Numbered from the stretch's first letter, positions 12,222-25,360 are shown. The stretch is DNA of 64,000 bases from Paramecium pentaurelia (GCA_905183005.1 CAJJDO010000017.1:658495-722494), one strand, 5' to 3'. The notes: a model not told the origin generated them from the sequence alone. Made by a program: numbers and translations.

Positions 12222-14650
12222 ATGATCATTAAGGTTGAACAAATTGAAATTAAAAAACGAGAAAAAATTGGTGTTGGAGGAAATGGCTAAGTTTATCTAG
12301 GAGAAACAACAGACGGCAATTTTGTAGCGATAAAAGAGCAAATGAAAATAAGTGATCACGAATATAAGATCTTGTAGGCTCTCAAAGGAAAAAAATGTGA
12401 ACATATAATTTACGTGCATGCTTTTGAAGAGTAAAAAAACGGAATTTTCACAATTATGGAACTTGCAAAAAGTTTTGATATAAAGAATATGTCTGATAAG
12501 AGGGGAATTTGCTTGTAAGTAAATAACTTTCAATATTTTTTTAGATGGCAAAAGGAGTTTCTGAATTGCACTAATTAGGATTTTTTCATAGAGATTTAAA
12601 ACCTGATAATTTTGTAATCGGCAAAGATGATAAAATCAAATTAATCGATTTTGGAACCACAAAATAAATTGCAGAAGAAATTCATACAAATTCTACTGGA
12701 ACGTATATATATATGGCCCCAGAAATGATTATCACCAATGCTTATGATTCATCCGTTGACATTTGGTCTTTGGGTGTGATCTTTTATGAGGTTATTACTA
12801 ATGAAAAATTTTTTGGTAAATATGATACAGATTATTTAACATATAGAGCGATAACCTAAATAAGTCAATAACAAATAAATAATAAAATAAGAGAAAAATT
12901 AGTAAATTAATAGTTAAATACATTATTATAAAAAATGATTGTTCAATATTTGGATGGAGAAGAAAAAATTATATAATAAAAAAAAAGAATTGGAATAGAT
13001 GAAGTAATTAATGAACTAGAAAAATAAAAATATTTTAAATAACATTAATAACAAATGGAAGATTTGTATGAGATTTTAGCTTCCTTCAAACCAATTGATA
13101 GAAGAACATTCAATATGATATTTGAAGCATTAATGGATATATAACATAAAGAAAATCTAATAAACTAAATATCAAAAGATGATAGGATTATTTAATTTTT
13201 AAAATCTATAGTTAGCCTTACAGCTTTAAATAATAAATTCATAGAATTAGGATCTAAATCACTCAATTTATTAGTCGAGATAAAGGTTGATCTGACAAAC
13301 TAAAGCTTAGAAAACATTAAGATAAAGAATACATCTTTAATCGGAGCTAATTTTGTCAGATGTAATTTGAGTGGATCAGAATTTGATAATGTAGATATAA
13401 GCGGGATGAATTTGAATGAAGCTTAATTATTTAACTGTAGATGGAAAAACATAAAAATAGATGAATAACATAAATTGGATGGTCATAGTGGAAATGTAAG
13501 TTCAGTCTGCTTTTCTCCTGATGGTACTAAATTAGCATCTGGGAGTTGGGATAATACTATTCGATTGTAAGATGTTAAGACAGGAAAATAAAAAGTCATA
13601 TTCCATGGTAATACTAGTTATGTCCTATCAGTATGCTTTTCTCCTGATGGTTCTACATTAGCATCTGGTGGCACGAATAACTCTATTAACTTTTGGAATA
13701 TTTAGACAGGAAATTAAAAGGCACAACTAAATGGTCATAATGGTTTGGTCTATTCAGTGTGCTTTTCCCCTAATGGTTAAACATTAGCATCTGGTAGTGG
13801 AGATAATTCAATTCGGCTATGGGATGTTAAGACAGGATAATAAAAGGCATAATTAAATGGTCATTCTAAAGATGTTTTATCAGTATGCTTTTCCCCTAAT
13901 GGTACTAAATTAGCATCTGGTAGTAAAGATTATTCAATTATGTTATGGGATGTTAAGGAAAGTGTATCTTTATATTAGGTATTTGTACTATATATTCTGA
14001 TATGGGCTTTTATTTATTCACACTTCATAATAGTTATGTTAACTGTAGTATTCTTTATCTGGTTAAATCAGAAGATGAAAAAATCAATATTGTAAGGTCA
14101 TAGTGGAAATGTCAATTCAGTATGCTTCTCTCCTGACGGTACTATATTAGCATCGTGTAGTGATGATAAATCCATCAGGTTATGGAATGTTTAGACAGGA
14201 TAATAAAATGCATTATTAAATGGTCATAGTGATTATGTAAGATCAGTGTGCTTTTCCCCTGACGGTACAACGTTAGCATCTAGTAGTGATGATAATTCAA
14301 TCAGGTTATGGGATGTTAGGACAGGATAATAAAAAGCAGAAATAAATGGTCATAGTGATTATGTCAGATCAGTATGCTTTTCTCCTGACGGCTCTTCATT
14401 AGCATCTAGTAGTGATGATAATTCCATCAGGTTATGGGATGTTCGCCTTTCAAATAGCAGTATTTATTTTTATGACTTAGTCTCTTCTAATATTAATCTT
14501 CTTCTCATATCCCAATAGCCAATATTTTAAGCTTAAGGTGCTTTAATTCTTAAAGGATAATTTGAAAATAATTAAGGTGTAGATTTATTTTCATTTTTAC
14601 AATCTAAAGGGAGTATTATTTTGGAAGACGAAATTTAAAATTAAAATTGA
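12222..14650 (+). CDS. Protein kinase - pentapeptide - WD40 fusion protein, 800 aa
   Basis: One 26-nt intron (12519-12544) gives 801 codons. Residues 10-220 are a Ser/Thr protein kinase with all key motifs: glycine loop IGVGGNGQVY (16-25), Lys38 in VAIK, HRDLKPDN (114-121), DFG (134-136) and APE (157-159). It should be active. A helical linker follows. Next is a short pentapeptide-like block (NTSLIGANFVRCNLSGSEFD, then NVDISGMNLNEAQLFNC). Then come seven WD40 repeats with SVCFSPDG and SIRLWDV signatures, enough for one seven-bladed propeller. The tail has AQGALILKGQFENNQG. In blade 4 about 36 extra residues, strongly hydrophobic, interrupt the repeat (13958-14092). The propeller probably selects the substrate or an activating ligand. 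The start is the first ATG of the frame. Confidence 0.85.
13958..14092 (+). other. Hydrophobic 45-codon segment inside a WD40 blade
   Basis: Where the other blades read DVKTGQQKAQLNGHS, this one reads DVK, then 45 codons, then QGHSG. The segment contains LYQVFVLYILIWAFIYSHF and IVMLTVVFFIWLNQ, two runs long enough to cross a membrane. It keeps the frame. Removing it between TA dinucleotides does not restore a normal blade, so it does not look like a simple internal eliminated sequence. Confidence 0.5.
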
Positions 14651-14877
14651 TAATTATCAAGAACATTAGATATATATATATTTAAACTGTATATTTCCTT
14701 TTCTTTTAATTGATTTTTTTTCATTTGCACTCTTAAGTTTAATACTTTATTATTGGTTTATTTTAATTTAAATTTTTTGTCATTTTTCTATACTTTTTTC
14801 TCACAAGAATATTTTTAGCTAAAGATTCATGAATATTTGACCTCCTTGGAAATTGGTATCAATATATGCGAATATGA

Positions 14878-15288
14878 TTAATATTGTATTCGATTCATAA
14901 ATTATAAAGTTTAGAATTATTATTAATTTATAAATGTATAATTTTATTCTTAAAGAACTTGTTGAGCTTTTATGAAATTATTAAAATAAATAAATTAGAA
15001 AATACTTTTTTTATTAAAATATTAATATTGCTTTTAAATGATGGTATTCATAATAAAGTTGTATCATTCAAATTTTATTTGAATTTTATTCATATAATTC
15101 AAAATCTGGAGAGAGTAAGTTTTGAGATTAAATCAGATTCATTAAACATTGAGAAATGTTTTTACTGCAAAATAGAAGAGTAAAAGAGTAAGGCAAAAGC
15201 AATAGATCTGATAATAAAAAATATAAAATTATGTTCTAAGACTAATTTATCACTTGCCACATTATTATAAAATCAAAATTTTAATTGA
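14878..15288 (+). pseudogene. Open frame of about 136 codons, unrecognised
   Basis: Open between TGA codons, without a good ATG near its start. It contains KVVSFKFYLNFIHIIQNLE and NIEKCFYCKIEEQKSKAKAI. It lies just downstream of the kinase-WD40 gene. The content looks protein-like, but there is no family match; it may be the remnant of a 3' end. Confidence 0.3.
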
Positions 15289-15870
15289 TCAATCAAGATT
15301 AGATTTATATTCGATAATTTATAAAAATATGAATTTTAAACTTTTGTTTATTTATTATGAACAAATGCAAGTAAAAATATTTATATAAAAATAAATCTAG
15401 GAACTATGTTAAAATTGATTCAATTTTTGATAATAAGTAAATGATAATTAATCATATTGATTATTTAGAAGATATTTGTTATTAAGATAAAATTATTATT
15501 CTTAACATTGAAAGGTATCAATTCTTTTATTTTTTTTCGATCAACCTTTTAGAAAACTTTCATTACAATTTTACATTTTTATAGTTGATAAGAAATACTT
15601 TATCATCACAATTTTTAATTAAATCAATAATTATAAAAACTTCTCCACTCCTCATAAAATATCTATTTTAATCTTTAAATTTTATTCTAGATATTAATTC
15701 TGACTAAAATCATTTATAATTCAATTCAGAGAAGGAATCCTATATTGATTTTTATCTAATTTTCCGAATCGTAATTATTCAAAAATTCTCATCTCTTTGG
15801 AATTATTTTCAATATTTTTACATCAATCATCAATTGTTTATTCCTCTAATCCATTTCTTCAAGCTAACCT

Positions 15871-16197
15871 TCATTTTATAAATTTAATACCACAATTGCA
15901 ATCTTTAATCGCTCTATCAATTCAATATCTTAAGTCTTTTTTATAAAAACTCTTTAGAATGATATGATAAAACTATTTCTTTCTTATTAATACTGCGTAT
16001 AAAAATCTTCCAAATATTTATTACTTCTGATAGTTTTTTAAATCTTATAAATGGAATTAAAATTTAAGTCTTTTATTAAGAGCATTTAGATCATAAACTC
16101 TATATTATCGAAACAGTTTATTTATATTCAATAAAACTTAGTTAGTAGATATTAGTTATACTTTTAGATATTGCTTTAAATTATCAATCTTTATCAA
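15871..16197 (-). pseudogene. Decayed unrecognised gene fragment
   Basis: The minus strand reads a helical protein (QDLKNYQKQQIFGRFLYAVL, then IRKKQFYHIILKSFYKKDLR) with a TGA just after, where Trp could stand. More helical frames in other phases continue to about 15530. No family recognised. Confidence 0.3.
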
Positions 16198-17196
16198 GTA
16201 ATCATAATAGTTTATTGATTTAGAATTAAACTATTTGGATTCATTAATTATTTTTGTGAATCTAAGGAATAATGTAGAACAATTATTAAAAATCAACTGA
16301 TTTCGGCTATATCGTCTCATTTAATTATATGTTAAATGCCTAGTTATCAAGTATGTTCACAGTTTAAGTCCAATGTTCCATTAAAAATTGAATAGTATTC
16401 TTAAAATCACCATTAAAAATAATCTATGTAAATCAATAAAGTATCAATTAATTTATTAATAGTTTTAAATTATTATTATATAGTATTTTTAAACTTTTTT
16501 AATCAATTAATTATGAAACTATGGTTCCTCATCCATATTATAGTATTTAGTGATGATATGTTATTTGAAATATTGATTTATTCAATCCTACAATATTTGT
16601 TAAATTCACCTAAGCCTATAATTTTATTGAGTTTTAGTAACTATAACCTAAATTATTAATTTATGTATTCTGCAAAAATTATTTCATATTCGAAAATATA
16701 TACTATTTTCATGGCACCTATGTTCTTACATAAGTGAATGTCTTTTAATTAATCGATTCCTAAATTAAATATTGTTGAATGATTATCTTTGGTTTCTCTA
16801 ATTGATTCGAATTACCTATCATAAAGTCTCCTACACTTCAACAAAACTTAAATTTTTTAATTAATTCTTTGTGGCTCTAGATTCTTAATATAATTTGAAT
16901 AAATTAATTAAGTTTCTTTCAGATATTTTAATCATGAACATAATATACTTATATATTCCACAATTAATCTCTTCACCCTACTCTACTTTTTTATAATAAA
17001 CATCAAAATCCGCTCTTTAAATAAAATATTGTATCCCAATATTGAGTAAAATAACTAATAAGGTTAATGAACTATATGACTATAAAAAGATGTGAAATAT
17101 ACACCTCATATTACAAAAGTGTTAAAAATATTGGCAAAAATAAGATTTTTAATCATTATTTATATTTCTGTAATTCTATAATTAATATCATTTATC
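16198..17196. other. Intergenic, nothing recognised
   Basis: A+T-rich sequence upstream of the pseudokinase gene with no supported gene on either strand. Confidence 0.3.
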
Positions 17197-20100
17197 ATGA
17201 ATGCAGCTTCTCAAATATAAAATGAATTTGTTTTTATAGAGCGAAAATTGTACGAAAATCTTAAATAATTTGATTGTTAAGGTGTTCAATCAATTACTTT
17301 TATTGGAAATTAGACTCGAAATAAAAATGAAAATTTTATCATAAAATTATACAAAGAAATATCTGATGAGCAAATAGAAGTTCTTTAATAAATCAAAAAA
17401 TACTAAAATCAAAAAATACCTAAATGCCAACATATGATTAAAATAATTGGAATACAAAATTTTCTAAATAGTAATACAGATAGAAAGCTTTATGTAGTTA
17501 TGGAAAAAGGTAAAGATAATACCCAAAACTTGATTAAATCTAACATTTCTTTTAGTTTATTTTAGAAATTTAAGATATTTGAATAAGTAAAATAAAATCT
17601 ATTTTAAGATGGTAAGAGGAGAGATGGAATTACATAGCTTAGGCTATTTTCAAATAAATTTGAAACCAGAAAGTTTTGTATATTTTGAAACTTAAACTCA
17701 AAATTATTAGGTCAAGTTAATAGATTTTGGTTTAACAAAACACGATTCCACATATTTTGAAACAAAATAAATTGAAACTTTTAATTACTTGGCACCTGAA
17801 GTTATATAAGGAAACCAATTATATAATAAAACCGTTAATATTTGGAGTCTTGGAATTATACTATATGAACTACTTGTATCAGAAGATTTTTTTTTAGGTT
17901 TTTATTTATTGAATTTTTAGCTAAGAACAAGTAAGAAATGAAAGAGTAAATGAAGGATTTAACTTAAGATTGGATCAATAAGAATATAAATAAAGCTAAT
18001 TGTTTAGGATAAACAGAAAAGGATCTAATCAACTCAATGTTATAAATAGAAAGTAAAAAAAGAATTTAATTGGAAATTTTATTATAGAAAATTAATTAGT
18101 ATTTAACAAACATCTAGGAATACGAAAAACGATTTGTTAAGCAATTATCAGTTATTAAAACTACAAATTAATAGTTTATTTAAAACCTAATGGAAAAGTT
18201 AAATAAAATAAATTAAATTGAAACAGCAGAATAAAAAAAAAAATAATTGGTTATTTGTATTAATAAAGAGTTAAAGAAATATTAAGAAATACTGAATGAA
18301 AATGGATAAAGACTATAGTAGATATAATAAGCAAAGATGAAAGATGAATTTATAAAACTTGAGTAAGAAATTTTTCAAGTTAATCAATAATAATAATTAT
18401 AAGAATATAATCTCATAATGGAAAAAATTACAAAAGAATTAAGATTAGTTGAATAGTTGGTAAAAAATAAAGAAATCGAAAATTAGTAAGAATTGAAAAA
18501 AGAAAAAGAATAATTTAAAAATTTTCTTGAGATTATTCGAAACTAATTTAGGTTATAATCTAATTAGATTTAAACACTCTCAGAACAATATAACTTATAT
18601 TAAAGGGATTAAAAATAAATTAATGAACAAGAGAAATATTTAAATGTCAGAAAATAACATTAAAAAATGGAAGAAGATATCAAAGAACTAGAATAATCGG
18701 AAGAGAATATAATGGTATAATGTGACGAACAAATGATTACTATTTATTAATAATTTAATACAAAGCTTAAAGAAATATAGCAAGCTTAAAATGGACTCAA
18801 GATTTTGATTGAAGAGGCAAGTAAATCTATTCTATAATTTAATGCAAAAATTTTTGAAGAAAATAGCAATTAAATTGATAATTTAAATGATAAATTAACT
18901 GATTACTTGGATAAATTTTAGTATTAATCTAAAAATTAAAAATATTCAAACAAAATAGTTTAAATAATGAATCAGATAAAATTTGGTTTAGAATAGTTAA
19001 ATTCTTTAAAAAAATAAATAAATTAATGTACATAGACATCTTATTAATAATTTAATAAAAATTACTATGAATTTGAGGAATTATTAAGATATTTTAAAAA
19101 ATAATATAATTAATTGCATGAATAAATTTATAATGATGAATTAATTGAATAAATAAATTTAGAAAGAATTAAAAAAATAAAGATGACCCAAAACTAATTG
19201 GATTAAATTAAGAAGAAAATGAATCAATTAAAGGATTAAATTAAATATTTGTTCAATAATAAATATTTGAATTATGAATAAATTTATAATTTAATAAATA
19301 ATAAATTGATTAAGATAGATTAGAATATCATTGAATGTTAAAAGAAATTTGAGAATTTCATTGAATTAAATCTATTAAATTCTTATGAAATTATGAAGAA
19401 TTAAATTAAATTATTGTAGGAAGTATAAAGAAAATTAGATAGAGATGTTAATGAAATTGAATATAATATAGACTAATTTAAGCTGATGATTTCAAAAATA
19501 GAAACTGAAAACAAAAGTGAAGAAGAAGAAGAAATTTTTAATTTAAATAATCAATTATAATAAACTTACAGAAAATTTTCAAAAGCTCTAAATTCAATTC
19601 ATTTTTAATTTGAAAGTATTGAATTATATAAATAAATGAATGAATATAAAGGCAACTTATAAGTTGAATTGAAATAAGAAATATACACCTTAGAAGAATA
19701 TTTAGAGGTTTAAAACATAAATACGAATTTATTCTAAATTGAAAAGCAAATTAGAGATATTAAAAATAATAAATAAAAATAATACATTGCGAAATTGATC
19801 TAAAAATAAAAATAGACTAATCAATAAAATGGTTATAGATTAAAAAATGTATTCAATAGAGTGTGCTAAACATAGTAAGAATTAAATTTTTGCTTTATGG
19901 ATAATAATTTAATTAAGAATTATGAAGATTTAAAAATGTAAGAGAGTAGGTTATCAATAGAATTAAATTTAATAAATTAAAAGACTTATGGTAAATAATT
20001 AAGCTCTTAAGAGTAAAAAAAATTAAAAGAATAAATTCTTTAGGTATAATCTAACATATCTGATTTAATAAATAAAATTCCTAAGAAATATAAGATATAA

Positions 20101-20598
20101 GAGTTTAACAAAGCATACTTATAGAATTTAGAATCATATGAAAAGTGTTTGGCTTTAGTTAATTATATAAAGTAATATCACTTAACAAGATATTATGAAA
20201 GATTAAAATAAAAAAAATTTAAAAAACAGAACGAATAATAGATTTAAAAAGAAAGTAACTTCGACAAGTCATTCTAATCTTTATTAAATGCAGATTAGGA
20301 AAAATACGCCATAAATGAGAAGGAAGCTTAAGATAAATTGTAGAAATATGAGAATATTGTAAATAACATTTACAATATGATGACAAAAGAAACAATGGAA
20401 AAAGATAAATAATAAATGGAGAAACAGCTTATAGAAATAGAAAGTCAGATAAAATAGCAAAATTTAGCATTATTAGAATCTAATTTTAATGATCAATCAG
20501 TTATAGAAGATATTATTTATTACAGAAAAATTTATAAAATAAATGAGTTCGCGTAAAAATTAATTTTAAATAAATTATTATTTATGCATCAATATTGA
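17197..20598 (+). CDS. Pseudokinase-like domain with about 900-residue coiled coil, 1118 aa
   Basis: Introns at 17587-17608 and one of 23 nt near 17898-17920 give exactly 1119 codons. Residues 1-250 follow the protein-kinase plan: FIIKLY (candidate Lys), VVMEKG hinge, LHSLGYFQINLKPESFVYFE where HRDLKPEN stands in active kinases, LIDFGLTKHD (DFG kept), LAPEVI and IWSLGIILYELL. The glycine loop is unrecognisable and the catalytic HRD Asp is replaced, so it is probably catalytically dead. The rest is almost wholly Lys/Glu/Gln/Asn helix with heptad character and few breaks, ending VIEDIIYYRKIYKINEF. It would make a very long rod, suited to cytoskeletal or basal-body scaffolding (inference). The huge unbroken frame shows it is under selection. 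The stop lies in a 12-bp palindrome ATCAATATTGAT. Confidence 0.8.
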
Positions 20599-21120
20599 TT
20601 AATATTATCAAAATTTTATAAAATATTCTTATAAGGTATCATTCCTATTCTAATTATATAATTATTTTTTTGATCAATAAAAAAAGTAAAATTCAAAGAT
20701 TGTCTTCCTAAAAAACCATATTCTGTTTTTGTGACATTAACTGTGAAATTAAGTTTTGAAGAATGATTAAATAATCTAATTAATAGAAATTTTATATTTA
20801 GAAGAGACTAATTTAATTAATGTTATGTTAATATTTTTGATGTAGAATTGTATTAAAAAAGAATTAAACTTAATTCAAACTTGAATTTTATTTTGTCCTG
20901 AAACCATTGAAATATAATCTGTTGTAAATCATAATTAAATTATAGTGCTTAACAACCAGGTTTAAAATGAATAATATCTAAATGTATAGAAACTGAAGGT
21001 TTATGTTGCTAACAACCTTTTAAATAGTTTGATATCATTCTTAGAGATAAATTTAAACTTCCATATTAGTTAAAATTATTTTTCAAAAAATTCTTATAAA
21101 GCTTTGAAATTACAAACTAA
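20589..21120 (-). pseudogene. Decayed gene, convergent with the pseudokinase gene
   Basis: The minus strand has a 115-codon frame ending at TGA 20589, overlapping the stop of the plus-strand gene: FQWFQDKIKFKFELSLILFQ ... TVNVTKTEYGFLGRQSLNF. In another phase upstream it reads VCNFKALQEFFEKQF and KLFKRLLATQTFSFYTF. No start, no family recognised. Confidence 0.3.
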
Positions 21121-21451
21121 ATTAATTAATTAATTTAATCTTCCTAGTTTAAAATTTTTTTTTTAATTTCCCCATTTTATTAAAGATCTTTCAATCAAGT
21201 TAGTATTATTTTCGTTCATTTAGAATAATTTCAATTTGAATTAAAATTGCAGCTAACAGCCCATTACTTGATTTCCATAAGTTGCTATTTGTTCTAATAA
21301 TGATATTTTTTTTTTATTTTATTATTTAATATGAATTTAGTTAATCAACCAAAAAAAACTATTCAGATTATTCTATTAATTATCTCAGGAATTTTATAGG
21401 TTAAAAGTTTGAAGATTAGTTATTATTAAATTTCAACTATTTCGAGATTAA

Positions 21452-21619
21452 TCATCCATGTTTTATTAAATCTGTATTTTTCATGAAATTCTCAATGGAT
21501 ATTTTCTTAAAAAATAAAATATATTTTTATAGATGAAGGATAATATACTATTAGACTGTTTTTTAGATAAGTAATTCTAAATTATATCTATCTTTCTCTT
21601 TTACTTTAATTTGTTTCAT
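21452..21619 (-). pseudogene. Short orphan frame, 55 codons
   Basis: MKQIKVKEKDRYNLELLIQK, continuing hydrophobic/helical to TGA 21452. It may belong to the same dead gene as the downstream minus-strand fragment, but no normal introns join them. Its surroundings (21120-22068) hold nothing else I can support. Confidence 0.2.
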
Positions 21620-22068
21620 TGTCTCTACAAAAATATCAATTTTTTTTGAAATAAACTCTCACCTTGCTTTCCTAAAAATAATTTGATGTTTAATCAGATT
21701 TATTTAATGATTTAATTTAAAAAAAAACAGTTATTAGTTGATTATCACAATTAATTTTAAGGTTTCTAAAAATTATTAGAAGTTCAAAAATCATGATAAT
21801 ATTATTTATTATTTATTGATTCATTTTGAAAATAAATATTTTCATATATTTGTTTTATAATTCTCAAATTACAATTACTATTGTTTATGTAATGAATAAT
21901 AATTTTGATTTTAGTACTAAAAATTTAAACTCCATAATTAATTGACATAGATTTTAGATAGGAAAAAGTATAAATAATTATTCTAACAAGTACTTTTGTT
22001 TTTATAACATTCTGGATTCAAATTTCAATTAAACTGTGGTTATTGTGTTTTAAAAATATACAGACGTT

Positions 22069-22632
22069 TCAACTTTCTTCTCGGCATTAGTTATTTATCA
22101 ATTAAATTTGTTTTTTCTTTTTCAATTATTTTATTTTGCTTTTATTATTCTTTTCTTATTTCATTCTATTTCTTGTAAGAATTAGCTTAGATTTTTTATC
22201 TCTTAAAATATCTTCCTTTCTTTGAACTTGCAAAGGATGTAATATACTCCTTAAATGATACTAGAAATCAAATTAAGATAGTAATGAAATACAATTTGGA
22301 ATTGAACTTTTGAATAAAGAATGATTGGGTTGTAGCGATTACAATCCATTAATCATCAAATTTTTATCTGAAATGTGAAATTGGCCTAATCCCCTGTGTC
22401 TTGCCAAATCTATATTCCTTAAAATGACGCCCATAATAATTATGAACTTGCCTTTTCTAAAAGCTATCCTATTTTGACCTTTGATTGCTTAATTCTAAAG
22501 AATTTCTTTGTCAAGACATTCAAAAAAATAGTCTGATTTTTTTATAGTGTTGGTCCTTTTTGGAATATAAATTCCTATAAAATGATCCAAAAATATGCCA
22601 AATCCATGAAATTTATCAGCATTAGCTTTCAT
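22069..22632 (-). CDS. Hypothetical protein, 187 aa
   Basis: An intact frame from ATG 22632 to TGA 22069, with no intron needed. It begins MKANADKFHGFGIFLDHFIG and continues through KGKFIIIMGVILRNIDLARH and PNCISLLSQFDFQYHLRSIL to a very basic Lys-rich tail. The N-terminal KFHGFGIFLD recalls the KFDGLGVFVDT block of L-type lectins, but the rest does not follow that family, so I make no such call. The coherence and varied composition favour a real gene or a recent remnant; surrounding decay argues for the latter. Confidence 0.4.
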
Positions 22633-23164
22633 AAAGGGTTACAGACATTTTTACTTTAAATTAAAGTCATTTGACTTTTTTTTTTAATTCAGAATAATAC
22701 CACAAATTCAGGTTAATTACTTTAACAATTAATGGAAGTTTAAATTTTAATTGCATAAATAATTTTGATTATGAAATTCAAAAAATAAAATTATTAATGT
22801 TTAAAGGGATTGTAAATAAATATATTATCAATATATTATGTAGATAGAATAAAAAATCTATTAAATGAAAAAAATTTCTTAAAATAACACAGGAGAGTTT
22901 TATTAAGCCATGTTGTAATCATGAATGCTTGGATTACCATATTTATTCCTAATTAAAAACTTTAAAAATCATACTTAAAGTACACTTAATCTCTAGAATA
23001 TGTTAAATATTACTTTAAAGCCTATTGGATTAAATATAAGTTAATGAAATTATTAAAAATCAAAATAAAATAAAAGTAAAATAATAAATACTCGATTTAA
23101 GAATAACATTTAACTTGTTTAAATTTATATATAATGATTTTCTTTCTTTTACATTTAATTTGTA
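22633..23164. other. Intergenic, nothing recognised
   Basis: A+T-rich sequence between divergent frames; no supported gene or RNA. Confidence 0.3.
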
Positions 23165-24850
23165 ATGTCTTTCTTTTAAGTTTAAGAACATTAATTAAAG
23201 GACTTGGATATAGATACAAGATTATAATTGATAGCTTAAGTTAAACAAAGAATTAATAATATCAGAGCAGTTTGGGCAGATCTTTTACTGTTTTAATCGA
23301 AAAAAAGATAGCGATAACTCAAAAATATAACTAAGAATTTTCTGAAAAGATTTAATATCATAATTCAATAAACAGTTTGGTTTGAGCAATAGTTTATTTA
23401 TCTTAGATAACGCATCAGTATAAAAAGAATTTTCAATTGAGAAAGAGGTCCTAAGTTATGTTATTCATCAATTTAATCCTATTGAGAAAGTTTGAAGATA
23501 ATTGAAAACTCACCTAGCTAAATAGGATTGCATAACAAACCTGAAACTCAACTTGCAGCATTTAAAAAGTTAAGGACAACCATCTGTTAAGCTATTGCAA
23601 TTTTTTGAATCCAAAAGTCTATAAATGTTTAGAAAAAAATGAATTATGAGTTATTAAATGATATATAGGGATTATAATTATATCATGATAGCTCAATTAA
23701 TTATTAAATTAAATGAATAAGAGTTACTTCAAATTTAATCAACTCATCTTAATAATTCAGTAATACAAAATTGGAATTAAGTCTAAATAGTTTGAACTAA
23801 AAAGTTAATATTAGAGTTTCTCTTTTGATAATATTAAGAATGTACCCTAAAAACTTGCTTAAAATAATAATAACACTGAGAAAAACTCAAATTTGAGACA
23901 TTTATTATTAGAAAGGAAGCAGCTGAATCTTGAAAGAATTTAAAGAGAAATAAAGATCAAATTTTTTAAAATGATTATATAAACTATTACCTTTTATTAA
24001 ATCGCTTAAATATTTAATTAATAAATATCCAAAAACTAAATCGAGTCACAATCCTATTTTTCTCGTCTTATGAAATAATATCTAGATGTAATTTATTAAT
24101 GTAGGATGTAAAAGCATAATAGTAATAGATAATTAGTTAATGGTTAGAGATTCATCTGTCTATTTATATAAAGATGTATTTGGATTATCGACTAATACAG
24201 TAATCCTAATACAAAGTGAATACGAACTATTCAATTCAATTTAAGGATTCTATCAATCAGTCATGTTAGATATCAAAATACAATAACAAAAAATAATTTT
24301 GAAGAAGTACAACATCAGTTTTATTTCTTAGAAACTATCATCTTAATTTACTCTGGCTGATTAGAATGAAATATTTGACACTATTTGTTTGAGAGGAGAT
24401 TTGAACAGCAAAATCTTTTTATTGAGAAATTGTTAGAATAGGATGAGAAACTGTAGATTATTGAAAATAATAAGTAGTTTAAGTTTAAGATGCTAGTTGA
24501 TTAGATTCTACTCAACCTTAGAGTTGTTTTAATTGGATAATAAATGAATTTGAAAAGCAGTAACTTTGCTCTATTTTAAACAATCGAAATAATATAAGGA
24601 ATAAGGTATATGATTGTATTTCAAGTGTCATTAAACAAGATCAAAATGCTCTAATTTCATTAAGGATCATTCAATCAATCTAGAAAGCATTCTGAGTAAA
24701 TTAAAGGGTTGTTAATTTGAATCCATATTCTATTTACCTTTTGCATAATGCTTTAATTCTTTAAAGTATTTGAGAAAAAATAGGAACTCTAAATTATTGG
24801 AGAATAAACTAAACAATCAATATTAGAGTATTTATATAAGAATTATTAAT
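23165..24850 (+). pseudogene. Decayed unrecognised gene
   Basis: From ATG 23165 (MSFFQVQEHQLKDLDIDTRL, QLIAQVKQRINNIRAVWADL) the same protein seems to continue through at least four phases. Pieces include FILDNASVQKEFSIEKEVLS, NPIEKV followed by TGA, LERKQLNLERIQREIKIKFF, VIDNQLMVRDSSVYLYKDVF and LADQNEIFDTICLRGDLNSK. Frame changes and TGAs are not at intron-like sites. Together they resemble an 800-residue helical protein that has lost function. No family recognised. Confidence 0.4.
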
Positions 24851-25360
24851 ATTCATGTGGAATTTCCTTGTTCTTTTTAGTTCTAATATTTTTTGCCTTT
24901 CTAGTATACTATTATTAATTAAACCCTGGATTTCGTTTAATTGGATTGACAACATAAATTTTCTAGAATGTTATGGAACCAAATTCAAACCTCATTTTAT
25001 GTGAAATTTTATAAAGGTAGAAGTATTTATTATATTAATCAAGAATAGTCCATTTTTTAATTTTGAAAAAGAGGACTTGCAGTTGGCCATAATTAGTTAT
25101 ATTCTTTAAGAGATCCTAATTAAACTATACTATAAGATACAAAAAATTATATTAATAATTTTGAAATATAAATATTGTTAAAACAAGTATATGATCTAAT
25201 TATTCAATGCATGTGAAAATTAAACTAAATCTTCTATGAGAATACTAAATTTAACAAGAAAAAGAGAGGAAAAAAGGAGTAACGACATTTATTTTATAAT
25301 GAATTTGCAAAATTTACAAAACTTTTTAGTACTTTATTATATCAATAAATATTAAATTGA

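Noticed and set aside
12297..12551. Minus-strand 84-codon frame.
   Set aside because: Antisense shadow of the protein kinase domain.
13958..14095. A canonical internal eliminated sequence inside the WD40 domain.
   Set aside because: No choice of flanking TA dinucleotides restores both the frame and a normal repeat linker.
22560..22632. L-type lectin domain in the 22069-22632 protein (KFHGFGIFLD).
   Set aside because: One ten-residue likeness only; the rest of the protein does not follow the lectin pattern.
23390..23560. Possible Tc1/mariner-like transposase remnant: ILDNASVQK ... FNPIEKV-stop-RQLKTHL resembles the DNAS...NPIE-W motifs.
   Set aside because: Only two short motifs, too close together for the DDE spacing, no terminal inverted repeats seen, and the flanking frames do not look like a transposase.
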